DNA of 11,238 nt. It comes from Lachnospiraceae bacterium UBA4711 (GTDB taxonomy: Bacteria; Bacillota; Clostridia; Lachnospirales; Lachnospiraceae). Below are positions 5,941 to 11,238 of this stretch, in pieces. Made by a program: the position numbers and the translations under genes. The stretch lies in the NCBI GenBank assembly GCA_002404515.1, contig DHJV01000161.1, positions 1,726 through 12,963 of the forward strand, in the 5' to 3' direction. Under the pieces are notes generated by a model. That model was given only the letters and a program-made list of their open reading frames with translations, was not told where the DNA came from and did not search any database. Every line of letters begins with the position of its first letter. The first letter of the stretch is position 1.

Positions 5941-6456
5941 GTGTATTGTAAAAAATGTGGAAATTATATAGAAGAAGGACAGGTCTTTTGTTCCAGTTGT
6001 GGGTGTGGGCAAAAAACAACAAGTAATATAATAAAATGGATAGGTTTTGGGATAATAGTAATTGTTATGTTATGTCTGATTAGTAGTCGTTTATTTTATA
6101 TTTATATGCAACGGAAGTATTCGGATGAAGATTCGTTTAAGGAAATGCTTGTGGAAACATCGGGGCTGGTTTTGGATAATAATAGAGATTTGCATGATAT
6201 AAATATTAATTCAGAAAAACAAGTTGATGTAAAAACTATATATTATCAAAAATTAAATGAATTTAGTTTATTAGTAGATCTAGACATGGGGAACGGGTAT
6301 TTAAGAGATGTGCAGGTTACTGTGTATGTGCCGGTGTTTGGAAATAGCCATTCGGATGTGAAATGGGATTATTGTTATAGTGAACATGATTATTATAGTA
6401 GTCTGCCACAAAAAGGAAATACAAAGAAAAATTATACGAAATTAGAGTATAAATAA
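5941..6456 (+). CDS. Zinc-ribbon single-pass membrane protein
   Basis: This 171-aa protein has an N-terminal zinc ribbon: Cys3-x2-Cys6 (YCKKCG) and Cys17-x2-Cys20 (FCSSCG), giving four metal ligands, with an extra Cys22. Residues about 31-54 form one membrane helix. The remaining 115 residues, with no recognised domain, are probably extracellular: they contain many Asp, Asn and Tyr and the strand-like LRDVQVTVYVPVFG. Zinc-ribbon-plus-helix proteins of this type are common in Firmicutes and mostly uncharacterised. The start is GTG, the first residue of the ribbon motif; GAGAGGGA (5923-5930) is 10 nt away and GGTGA closer. It follows the lipoprotein gene by 32 nt with no terminator between, so co-transcription and a shared envelope role are likely. 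A terminator follows. Confidence 0.8.
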   Translation: MYCKKCGNYIEEGQVFCSSCGCGQKTTSNIIKWIGFGIIVIVMLCLISSRLFYIYMQRKYSDEDSFKEMLVETSGLVLDNNRDLHDININSEKQVDVKTIYYQKLNEFSLLVDLDMGNGYLRDVQVTVYVPVFGNSHSDVKWDYCYSEHDYYSSLPQKGNTKKNYTKLEYK

Positions 6457-6491
6457 ATTTGTCGTAAAACATGTTTTGATGATTATGATAG

Positions 6492-6533
6492 AAAAGTTAC
6501 TGTATATTAAAAGCGATATGCAGTAACTTTTTT
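6492..6533 (+). terminator. Intrinsic terminator after the lipoprotein/zinc-ribbon operon
   Basis: AAAAGTTACTG (6492-6502) pairs with CAGTAACTTTT (6521-6531). The stem continues inward through TATAT/ATATG pairs to about 16 bp with an 8-nt loop, and six Ts run to 6533. Confidence 0.9.
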
Positions 6534-6562
6534 GCTTGGAAAATAAGAATTGAGCAAATATA

Positions 6563-6586
6563 ATGCTACCAATGGTAGCATATAAT
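6563..6586 (+). promoter_or_regulatory. Inverted repeat fused to a -10-like TATAAT (candidate operator)
   Basis: ATGCTACC (6563-6570) and GGTAGCAT (6574-6581) are perfect 8-bp arms around AAT, and TATAAT (6581-6586) overlaps the last base. No good -35 lies at 16-19 bp, so if this is a promoter it is weak or activator-dependent. It may instead be an operator for the unit starting at 6739. The arms differ from the TTGTGA palindromes further left, so a different regulator is implied. Confidence 0.45.
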
Positions 6587-6600
6587 TGAGAACAAAAATA

Positions 6601-6628
6601 TTGATTTTTACATAAAAATACTTATAAT
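6601..6628 (+). promoter_or_regulatory. Candidate promoter of the small two-gene unit
   Basis: TTGATT (6601-6606) and TATAAT (6623-6628) are separated by 16 bp in very AT-rich DNA. Transcription would begin near 6635, about 100 nt before the ATG at 6739. Nothing else recognisable lies between 6630 and 6728. Confidence 0.5.
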
Positions 6629-6738
6629 ATAAATAAAATAGTATGCTTAATAAAGATATATCGTTATTCAGGTGTAGTAATTGGTTATTGCAGAGATGTT
6701 GTTATATTTCTGTGTTTAAATAATATATGGGGTTACGC

Positions 6739-6975
6739 ATGATAAAATATGATATGAACGGAAATCCATTTAAAAAGGCTACATTTTGGTTAGAACCAAG
6801 TGAATATGCAAAAATAAATGGGGAAATAAATAATTGTTATTATGGACTTTATTTGAATACAGAAATATTTGCTCATGCATCTTTTGGGATAGATGGAAAG
6901 GCTTATATTTACTGGTTTGAGAATCATGGATATAACGATTATAATTGTTTTATGCGAGTAAGAGATTATCATTAA
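6739..6975 (+). CDS. Small hypothetical protein, 78 aa
   Basis: I do not recognise this protein. It is 78 aa, soluble-looking, and rich in Tyr, Asn and Phe, with an apparent beta-strand pattern (NNCYYGLYLNTEIFAHASFG, then KAYIYWFEN). It has no signal peptide and no membrane helix, and its two cysteines (in NNCYYG and NCFMR) form no metal-binding cluster. The ATG at 6739 is preferred over the in-frame ATG at 6727 because GGGG (6729-6732) then lies 6 nt upstream as a ribosome site. The next gene starts 12 nt after the stop, and its ribosome site overlaps this stop codon, so the two are probably translated in a coupled way. A small immunity- or addiction-type pair is possible from size and layout alone; no sequence evidence supports that directly. 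Confidence 0.7.
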   Translation: MIKYDMNGNPFKKATFWLEPSEYAKINGEINNCYYGLYLNTEIFAHASFGIDGKAYIYWFENHGYNDYNCFMRVRDYH

Positions 6976-6987
6976 GGAGGAATGAAT

Positions 6988-7218
6988 ATGAAAACTGAAT
7001 TAGAAAAATTCACAATTCGATTAAATAATATTGAGAATTCTTATTATGGATTTGTTGTAGCAGTGCTCAATTACGTTCAAAGAAAATCAGAAAGACTTGA
7101 TGTTGTTGAGGCGTTTCTTAATGCTAATCCGGCTGCTTCGACTTCTGAAATACTTGAATTTATTTCAAATCAAAAGGATTTTTTTGAGGATGCTGCATAT
7201 GCAATTCAAGTAAGCTAG
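6988..7218 (+). CDS. Small hypothetical protein, 76 aa, helical
   Basis: This unknown 76-aa protein appears mostly helical. Residues 1-35 form an amphipathic segment (LEKFTIRLNNIENSYYGFV), followed by KKSERLDVVEAFLNANPAAS-like turns and the acidic end ISNQKDFFEDAAYAIQ. The phrases IENSYYGFV and DFFEDAAY feel like conserved motifs of a short Clostridia family, but I cannot name it. AAGGAGG (6974-6980) is ideally spaced (7 nt) for the ATG at 6988; the ATG at 6982 would be only 1 nt away. The gene follows the 78-aa gene by 12 nt. After its TAG, the same frame stays open for about 70 codons into the next terminator. Confidence 0.75.
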   Translation: MKTELEKFTIRLNNIENSYYGFVVAVLNYVQRKSERLDVVEAFLNANPAASTSEILEFISNQKDFFEDAAYAIQVS

Positions 7219-7358
7219 TCTGATCTATCTCCTCCTTTTTTCGTCGAAAGGGGTAAAAATGAATCGATGTTGGAATTTGTAGCTGATGACAGTTCTGATC
7301 AGAATCAATTATCATTTCTGTTTGATGATAAAATAATAAATAATAGGATAATTTATAG
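7219..7358 (+). other. Stretch without a clear gene; possible decayed coding remnant
   Basis: No complete gene is seen. A GGGG ribosome-like site (7250-7253) precedes an ATG at 7259, but that frame stops after 7 codons. An ATG at 7267, in the frame of the preceding 76-aa gene, opens MLEFVADDSSDQNQLSFLF and runs on through the terminator stem, which argues against a real intact gene. The start MLEF resembles ILEF in the preceding protein, so a partial duplication is conceivable. A CTCCTCCTTTTTT tract lies at 7229-7241. Confidence 0.3.
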
Positions 7359-7394
7359 AAGCCCCAGCATAGTGATTGATATGTTGGGGCTTTT
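7359..7394 (+). terminator. Intrinsic terminator of the small two-gene unit
   Basis: AAGCCCCAGCATA (7359-7371) pairs with TATGTTGGGGCTT (7380-7392) with one G-U pair, an 8-nt loop and four Ts. The GC-rich stem is stable. Confidence 0.8.
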
Positions 7395-7424
7395 GGTGAT
7401 TTATTATATCGAATCAAGTTTTTG

Positions 7425-7454
7425 TTGATAAGATTATAAATTTTATGCTATTAT
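7425..7454 (+). promoter_or_regulatory. Promoter of the YkgJ-type gene with extended -10
   Basis: TTGATA (7425-7430) and TATTAT (7449-7454) are 18 bp apart, with TG one base upstream of the -10 (7446-7447), giving an extended -10. The start would be about 7461, leaving a leader of about 30 nt. Confidence 0.6.
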
Positions 7455-7491
7455 CGAATCGTGGAAAAAGTTACAGAAAAAGGAGTTACAT

Positions 7492-8205
7492 ATGATACGC
7501 GAATGTAGTCTGGAAGAGATATCCGATGGACGGACTTACAGAGAAAATGATATGGTGAAGGCGGATGCAGCAGGATGTGATGGCTGTTTCAAATGTTGTA
7601 CAGGCATGGGAAATTCCATCATTTTAGATCCATATGATATCTGGCTGTTGAAGAATTTTTCGGAGAGAACGAAGCTGACGTTTGAACAGCTCCTTGCAAC
7701 CGGGAATGTGGAGCTGAATATTGTGGATGGATTGATTCTGCCGAATCTCAGCATGAAAAAAGGACAGGATCGCTGTGCTTATCTTGATGCGGATGGGCGG
7801 TGCCGGATTCATGATGTGCGACCGGGCATCTGTCGGTTGTTTCCGCTTGGAAGAGTCTATGATGAGAAGGGGGACTTCTCTTATTTTTTGCAGACAGGTG
7901 AATGTGCCAAGAAGAACCTTGCGAAGATCAAGGTGAAAAAGTGGACCTGTTTGCGATGCCCGGAGAAGAACCGCGAATTTGTCACAGCATGGCACGCGTT
8001 GATCCGCACAGCCGGACAGAAGATGGTGGAACATAAGCAGAGTGGACGCGGCGAGAAGCTGCAGGAACTGGCAATGTATATTCTGAATGAATTCTATGTT
8101 GCAGACCTGCCGGAAGCCGCTTACGACGACACCGGCATCACAACCATCTATGAAAGTTTATGCAACAAAATAGAAAATGCAAGAGAATCTCTCGCGCATT
8201 TTTAA
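7492..8205 (+). CDS. YkgJ-family cysteine-cluster (putative zinc/iron-chelating) protein
   Basis: This 237-aa cytoplasmic protein belongs to the YkgJ/UPF0153 family, thought to bind Zn or Fe-S through clustered cysteines; the biochemical role is not settled. The hallmark N-terminal motif is GCDGCFKCC at residues 28-36, followed by the hydrophobic ILDPYDIWLL. Further cysteines at 95 (RCAYL), 104 (GRCRIHDVRPGICRLFPLG, with Cys114), 138, 153 and 156 (CLRC) complete the family pattern. Residues 160-237 are a helical tail without cysteines. AAAGGAG precedes the ATG with good spacing, and there is a dedicated promoter upstream. It lies just before mtnN but is separated by a hairpin at its stop. A functional link to S-adenosyl-homocysteine recycling is unproven. 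Confidence 0.88.
   Translation: MIRECSLEEISDGRTYRENDMVKADAAGCDGCFKCCTGMGNSIILDPYDIWLLKNFSERTKLTFEQLLATGNVELNIVDGLILPNLSMKKGQDRCAYLDADGRCRIHDVRPGICRLFPLGRVYDEKGDFSYFLQTGECAKKNLAKIKVKKWTCLRCPEKNREFVTAWHALIRTAGQKMVEHKQSGRGEKLQELAMYILNEFYVADLPEAAYDDTGITTIYESLCNKIENARESLAHF
8174..8203 (+). terminator. Possible terminator or attenuator overlapping the YkgJ-gene stop codon
   Basis: AAAATGC (8174-8180) pairs with GCATTTT (8196-8202), with an inner AGAG/CTCT stem (8182-8185/8189-8192), and the stem's own 3' arm supplies five Ts. The hairpin lies within the last codons, so translating ribosomes could suppress it. Confidence 0.4.
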
Positions 8206-8260
8206 GGTAAATGATAATGATAGAAACCGATGGCGGTTGGTATAATAAGGAGGAACAAAA

Positions 8261-8953
8261 ATGCTCGGAATTATCGGTGCAATGGATGAAGAAGTTGCAA
8301 AATTAAAGGAAACCATGCAGGATGTCACAGTTGAGACAAAGGCATCCATGGAATTCTACAAGGGAACGATGAATGGCAAGGATGTTGTCGTTGTCCGCTC
8401 TGGAATCGGAAAGGTCAATGCGGGAATCTGCACACAGATTCTGTGCGACCTGTATCATGTCGATGCTGTAATCAACACAGGTATCGCCGGAAGCTTAAAC
8501 GCGAAGATTGATATTGGCGATATTGTGCTTTCGACCGATGCGCTGCAGCATGACATGGACGCGACAGGTTTTGGCTACAAACCGGGCGTGATTCCTCGGA
8601 TGGAGACATCAACATTTATCGCAGATGAGAAGCTGCGCAAGCTGGCGAAGGAATGCTGTGCGCGTGTAAATCCGGATATTCATGTATTTGAAGGACGCGT
8701 GGTCAGTGGCGATCAGTTTATCTCCGATAAGGCGAAGAAAGAATTTATCCTGAATACATTTGCAGGCGATTGTACCGAGATGGAAGGCGCAGCGATTGCA
8801 CAGGCTGCTTACCTGAACCAGATTCCATTTCTGATCATCCGTGCTATTTCAGATAAGGCGGATGACAGTGCGACGGAAGATTACCCAACCTTTGAGGCGA
8901 AGGCAATCGCACACAGCGTGAAGCTTGTGCAGGCAATTGTGGAAGGGTATTAA
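8261..8953 (+). CDS. mtnN: 5'-methylthioadenosine/S-adenosylhomocysteine nucleosidase
   Basis: This enzyme hydrolyses S-adenosylhomocysteine to adenine and S-ribosylhomocysteine, and 5'-methylthioadenosine to methylthioribose, in the cytoplasm. At 230 aa it is full length (E. coli MtnN is 232 aa). It opens LGIIGAMDEEVAKL, with the conserved acidic residue near position 11, and contains GIGKVNAG and NTGIAGSL. The nucleoside-binding EMEGAAIAQ has Glu175 equivalent to the ribose-binding glutamate, and RAISDKAD has Asp198 as the catalytic acid that protonates the adenine. AAGGAGG (8247-8253) lies 7 nt before the ATG. luxS follows after 18 nt and takes the product S-ribosylhomocysteine, so the two form a natural pair. 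No clear separate promoter is seen, so it may be co-transcribed with the gene upstream. Confidence 0.96.
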   Translation: MLGIIGAMDEEVAKLKETMQDVTVETKASMEFYKGTMNGKDVVVVRSGIGKVNAGICTQILCDLYHVDAVINTGIAGSLNAKIDIGDIVLSTDALQHDMDATGFGYKPGVIPRMETSTFIADEKLRKLAKECCARVNPDIHVFEGRVVSGDQFISDKAKKEFILNTFAGDCTEMEGAAIAQAAYLNQIPFLIIRAISDKADDSATEDYPTFEAKAIAHSVKLVQAIVEGY

Positions 8954-8971
8954 GAAAGAAGGAAGAAAACT

Positions 8972-9451
8972 ATGGAAAAAATAGCAAGCTTTACAGTGAA
9001 TCATTTGAATTTGTTGCCGGGCGTGTATGTGTCAAGAAAAGATAACGTCGGCGGAAATGTAATTACAACATTTGATCTGCGGATGACGAGACCAAATTAT
9101 GAGCCGGTGATGAATACGGCAGAGGTGCATACAATCGAGCATCTGGCAGCGACCTTTCTTCGGAATCATAAGGAATACGGAGAGAAAATCATTTATTTTG
9201 GACCGATGGGATGCCGGACGGGATTCTATCTGATCTTGGCAGGCGAGTATGAATCGAAAGATATCGTGCCATTGCTGAAAGAGCTTTATACATTTATGAG
9301 CGAGTTCGAGGGCGATGTGCCGGGCGCATGTGCGCGGGATTGCGGGAACTACCTCGATATGAACCTGCCGATGGCGAAATATTTAAGCAAGAAGTATCTG
9401 ACCGAAGTGTTGGAAAATATTTCGGAAGAGAGACTAATTTATCCGGAATAG
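8972..9451 (+). CDS. luxS: S-ribosylhomocysteine lyase (AI-2 synthase)
   Basis: LuxS cleaves S-ribosylhomocysteine to homocysteine and 4,5-dihydroxy-2,3-pentanedione, the precursor of autoinducer-2, completing the activated methyl cycle. The 159-aa length is normal. The metal site is intact: His53 and His57 in HTIEHLAATFLRN and Cys124 in GACARDCGNYLDMNL. The catalytic cysteine is Cys81 in GPMGCRTGFYLIL. The N-terminal SFTVNHLNLLPGVYVSRKD matches the family. A GAAGGAAG ribosome site precedes the ATG, and mtnN ends 18 nt upstream. No clear terminator follows; the stop codon abuts tandem DnaA-box-like sequences. Confidence 0.98.
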   Translation: MEKIASFTVNHLNLLPGVYVSRKDNVGGNVITTFDLRMTRPNYEPVMNTAEVHTIEHLAATFLRNHKEYGEKIIYFGPMGCRTGFYLILAGEYESKDIVPLLKELYTFMSEFEGDVPGACARDCGNYLDMNLPMAKYLSKKYLTEVLENISEERLIYPE

Positions 9452-9469
9452 TTATCCACAATATCCACA
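9452..9469 (+). promoter_or_regulatory. Tandem DnaA-box-like sites
   Basis: TTATCCACA (9452-9460) is an exact match to the strong DnaA-box consensus, and ATATCCACA (9461-9469) follows immediately with one mismatch. A weaker TTATCCGGA lies at 9439-9447 in the luxS end. They stand about 35 bp upstream of the -35 of the next promoter, so DnaA control of that gene is possible. There is no AT-rich unwinding region or other origin feature, so a replication origin is unlikely. Confidence 0.5.
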
Positions 9470-9487
9470 AAATGCGCGTATTTGTTG

Positions 9488-9532
9488 CATTTTGCAAAAT
9501 GTCTTGAAAATCCCATGCAAACCTCTTATCAT
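9488..9532 (+). promoter_or_regulatory. Promoter of the 72-aa gene with abutting palindrome
   Basis: TTGAAA (9504-9509) and TATCAT (9527-9532) are 17 bp apart, a good vegetative promoter. A perfect 14-bp palindrome CATTTTGCAAAATG (9488-9501) ends 2 bp before the -35, a typical operator or activator position. Confidence 0.6.
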
Positions 9533-9566
9533 CTTAGTATAAGGTAAGGATGGAAGGAGGAGTTGT

Positions 9567-9785
9567 ATGGGAGAAGAACAGGACATTCCGAGAAAACTGG
9601 AGTATGAGAGTCTGGTGGAGTATGATGCATTTCGGAATCCATCGATCGTGGAGGAACAGCCCTTCTATTACAAAGGGATAAGCCGAAGCGAATATGAAAA
9701 GGAACTCGCATATCTCAATCAGAACCTGTCATCGTTTTACGAAGGTTCGTATGTTCCGCTCTGGAAGCAGTCGTGGTATCAGTAG
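9567..9785 (+). CDS. Small hypothetical protein, 72 aa
   Basis: I do not recognise this gene. The product is 72 aa, acidic and polar, with no cysteine, signal peptide or membrane helix. It is Glu- and Tyr-rich (KLEYESLVEYDAF, EEQPFYYKGISRSEYEKEL) and ends with the aromatic KQSWYQ. It is real on the strength of an ideal GGAGG ribosome site (9556-9560) 6 nt before the ATG, a good promoter upstream, and composition like its neighbours. It stands alone between luxS and the large surface protein, with its own promoter. Confidence 0.75.
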   Translation: MGEEQDIPRKLEYESLVEYDAFRNPSIVEEQPFYYKGISRSEYEKELAYLNQNLSSFYEGSYVPLWKQSWYQ

Positions 9786-9871
9786 GAGCTTTGGCCAGCA
9801 CCCGAAGATACAAAATAAGTCATTTTTTCTAAATGAACCCCAATATTTTGTAGGAATTTTATAAAAAGTAT

Positions 9872-9899
9872 TTGATTTTACATATCAGTATGGTACAAT
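9872..9899 (+). promoter_or_regulatory. Promoter of the large surface-protein gene
   Basis: TTGATT (9872-9877) and TACAAT (9894-9899) are 16 bp apart. The start would be near 9906, giving a leader of about 87 nt. No clear terminator is seen between the 72-aa gene and this promoter. Confidence 0.6.
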
Positions 9900-9992
9900 G
9901 AATTATAATTGCGGACAGGTATAGTTTGACTAGAATTATTATGGAAAATGTATCGAGGATATAGAGAGTTTATAAGGTAGAGAGGTGTAACT

Positions 9993-11238
9993 ATGAACTT
10001 TAAAGACAAGCTGGTAAGTAAATTATTGGATATCGGAAAGAAACACCGGATATTAGTGTATCCGATGCTTGCTTTGGTTGCGGTAGTAACTGCAATCTCG
10101 CATGCCATCTGCTGGGGACGCGGAAATGGAAAGAAGATGGTCGCGTCGGTTATGGTTGTGGCGCTTCTGATCACGCAGTCGCTGTTCCTGACGTCATCCG
10201 CTGTAAATAATGGTGATGATACGAACGCGGCATTGACGAACACCGCGACGGATGCAACCAGCGTAATGAATGGCGAAGATGGCTCCAATGATCCGGTTCA
10301 GTTGCTTGATGCAGACGGAAATGCTGATGCCGCAGACGATGGAGCGACGGATGCAGAAACAGCAAATGTTACATACTATGCATACACAACTTCGTCCCAG
10401 ACGATTGCCGGATTTTCAAAGGCTTGTGCAGTTGCAGACTCTACTATTACTTTGATGAACAATAACGCAGAAATTCTGCAGGGATTTGGTCTGGATGCAA
10501 ATTATTTTACAACAGACGGAAATCTGTACAGCGATGCACAGTGTACAACACCAATCGCTGGAAATCAGATGGCCACGACAGAAAATGGAACCTATCAGGT
10601 ATTTGTAAAGATTACAAGAACCGCATATACACTTGCATTTTCTGACTGTGGTGATCAGGGAGACGTAGCAGGCGTAACCATACCGACGAATGAGACGGAT
10701 ACCGGTAATGTGGAACAGGTAATGAAATTTGCCGTACCGGGATCAGATGCTACCTATCATTTTTATAAGAGAGGATATAAGTATATCAGTCTTGGAGATA
10801 AGACAATTGGTCAGAACATCGAAGTGAAGTCTTCCGATGTCCGCACGAATACAATCACGGTGAAGGCAGGCTGGGAGCCAATCAGGGATATGAAGCTGAC
10901 ATACCAGTTGTATGATTCATCAGTTGTCGGTGTGCTTGATCCGGTAAAGGCAGCTGATGCGGTAGAAGAAAGTGCGCCATTTGCATATGGTGATGCGGTA
11001 TCTATCCTTCTTTTGGATGAAGCGGCTTATATCAATAACAAGGGATATTATTTTGCGGGCTGGAAGATCGAGGGCACGGATACAATTATCGATCCATCCC
11101 AGACAGCAACAATGACTGCGACGATTGACAGTGGACTTGTAAAAGAAAATGGTGCAATGACAGATGCAACGAATGTTGCACCGGTTAAATTGATCGGTCA
11201 ATGGAAATACAAGGAAATCGAGCTGTATGTTGATGGCA
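9993..11238 (+). CDS. Large secreted/surface protein, 3'-truncated by the window end
   Basis: An uninterrupted frame runs from ATG 9993 to the last base (415 codons, no stop). AGAGAGGTG lies just upstream as a ribosome site. The N-terminus has two hydrophobic stretches, about residues 20-36 and 49-67, separated by basic HAICWGRGNGKK. The second, ending LFLTSSA, looks like a long-type signal peptide. Residues about 72-125 are a linker rich in Asp, Ala, Thr and Asn. From about residue 125 the composition is that of extracellular beta-rich modules (TYQVFVKITRT, KYISLGDKTIG, TITVKAGWEP, GYYFAGWKIEG at 351-361). The GYxFAGW phrase is reminiscent of Flg_new (Listeria-Bacteroides) repeats of large adhesins. 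Adhesin-like function is inference; anchoring motifs, if any, lie beyond the window. Confidence 0.8.
   Translation, partial: MNFKDKLVSKLLDIGKKHRILVYPMLALVAVVTAISHAICWGRGNGKKMVASVMVVALLITQSLFLTSSAVNNGDDTNAALTNTATDATSVMNGEDGSNDPVQLLDADGNADAADDGATDAETANVTYYAYTTSSQTIAGFSKACAVADSTITLMNNNAEILQGFGLDANYFTTDGNLYSDAQCTTPIAGNQMATTENGTYQVFVKITRTAYTLAFSDCGDQGDVAGVTIPTNETDTGNVEQVMKFAVPGSDATYHFYKRGYKYISLGDKTIGQNIEVKSSDVRTNTITVKAGWEPIRDMKLTYQLYDSSVVGVLDPVKAADAVEESAPFAYGDAVSILLLDEAAYINNKGYYFAGWKIEGTDTIIDPSQTATMTATIDSGLVKENGAMTDATNVAPVKLIGQWKYKEIELYVDG

Noticed and set aside
7624..8034. 136-aa minus-strand frame opposite the YkgJ-type gene
   Set aside because: Antisense shadow of a gene with conserved cysteine motifs; no independent start signals.
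8212..8226. Fur-box-like TGATAATGATAG before mtnN
   Set aside because: Only the left half matches the Fur 7-1-7 consensus; the right half does not, and no iron-related promoter is evident.
8241..8246. TATAAT immediately before the mtnN ribosome site
   Set aside because: A start from it would fall inside the ribosome site, and no -35 is found at the proper distance.
9452..9540. Possible replication origin suggested by DnaA boxes
   Set aside because: Only two or three boxes, no AT-rich unwinding element, and no dnaA/dnaN or replication gene nearby.

Overview
The window looks like the chromosome of an AT-rich, low-GC anaerobic Firmicute, most likely a butyrate-producing Lachnospiraceae (Roseburia/Eubacterium rectale/Coprococcus-like). 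The grounds are the bcd-etfB-etfA order typical of clostridial butyrate operons, strong AGGAGG ribosome sites, GTG/TTG starts, and small DUF genes common in gut Clostridia. The genus is inference.

Region 1 (1-2740) is the 3' end of a butyrate operon: a 5'-truncated butyryl-CoA dehydrogenase gene, then etfB and etfA, closed by a strong intrinsic terminator. The three products form the flavin complex that reduces crotonyl-CoA to butyryl-CoA.

Region 2 (2741-3366) has no convincing gene. It holds a degenerate array of 38-nt purine-rich units bounded by GTGGG...CCCAC, interrupted by two well-formed hairpins, and then a promoter embedded in a perfect long palindrome.

Region 3 (3220-6533) is a distinctly AT-rich accessory block. 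It has a DUF4190 gene plus a DUF2752 membrane gene, a bidirectional terminator, a tiny convergent XRE-type regulator gene using a TTG start, and a divergent operon for a TPR-like/NPCBM-like lipoprotein and a zinc-ribbon membrane protein. Two 32-bp palindromes with a shared core, TTGTGAATATA(T/A)TCACAA, sit at identical positions in the promoters of the two rightward operons. This suggests one regulon and is the best candidate here for an undescribed envelope-associated system.

Region 4 (6534-7394) is a two-gene unit of small unknown proteins, preceded by an inverted repeat and a promoter and closed by a terminator.

Region 5 (7425-9451) returns to chromosomal housekeeping functions: a YkgJ-type cysteine-cluster protein, then mtnN and luxS, which together convert S-adenosylhomocysteine to homocysteine and the AI-2 precursor DPD.

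Region 6 (9452-11238) has tandem DnaA-box-like sites, a palindrome abutting a good promoter, a 72-aa unknown gene, another promoter, and the 5' part of a large secreted or surface protein that runs off the end.
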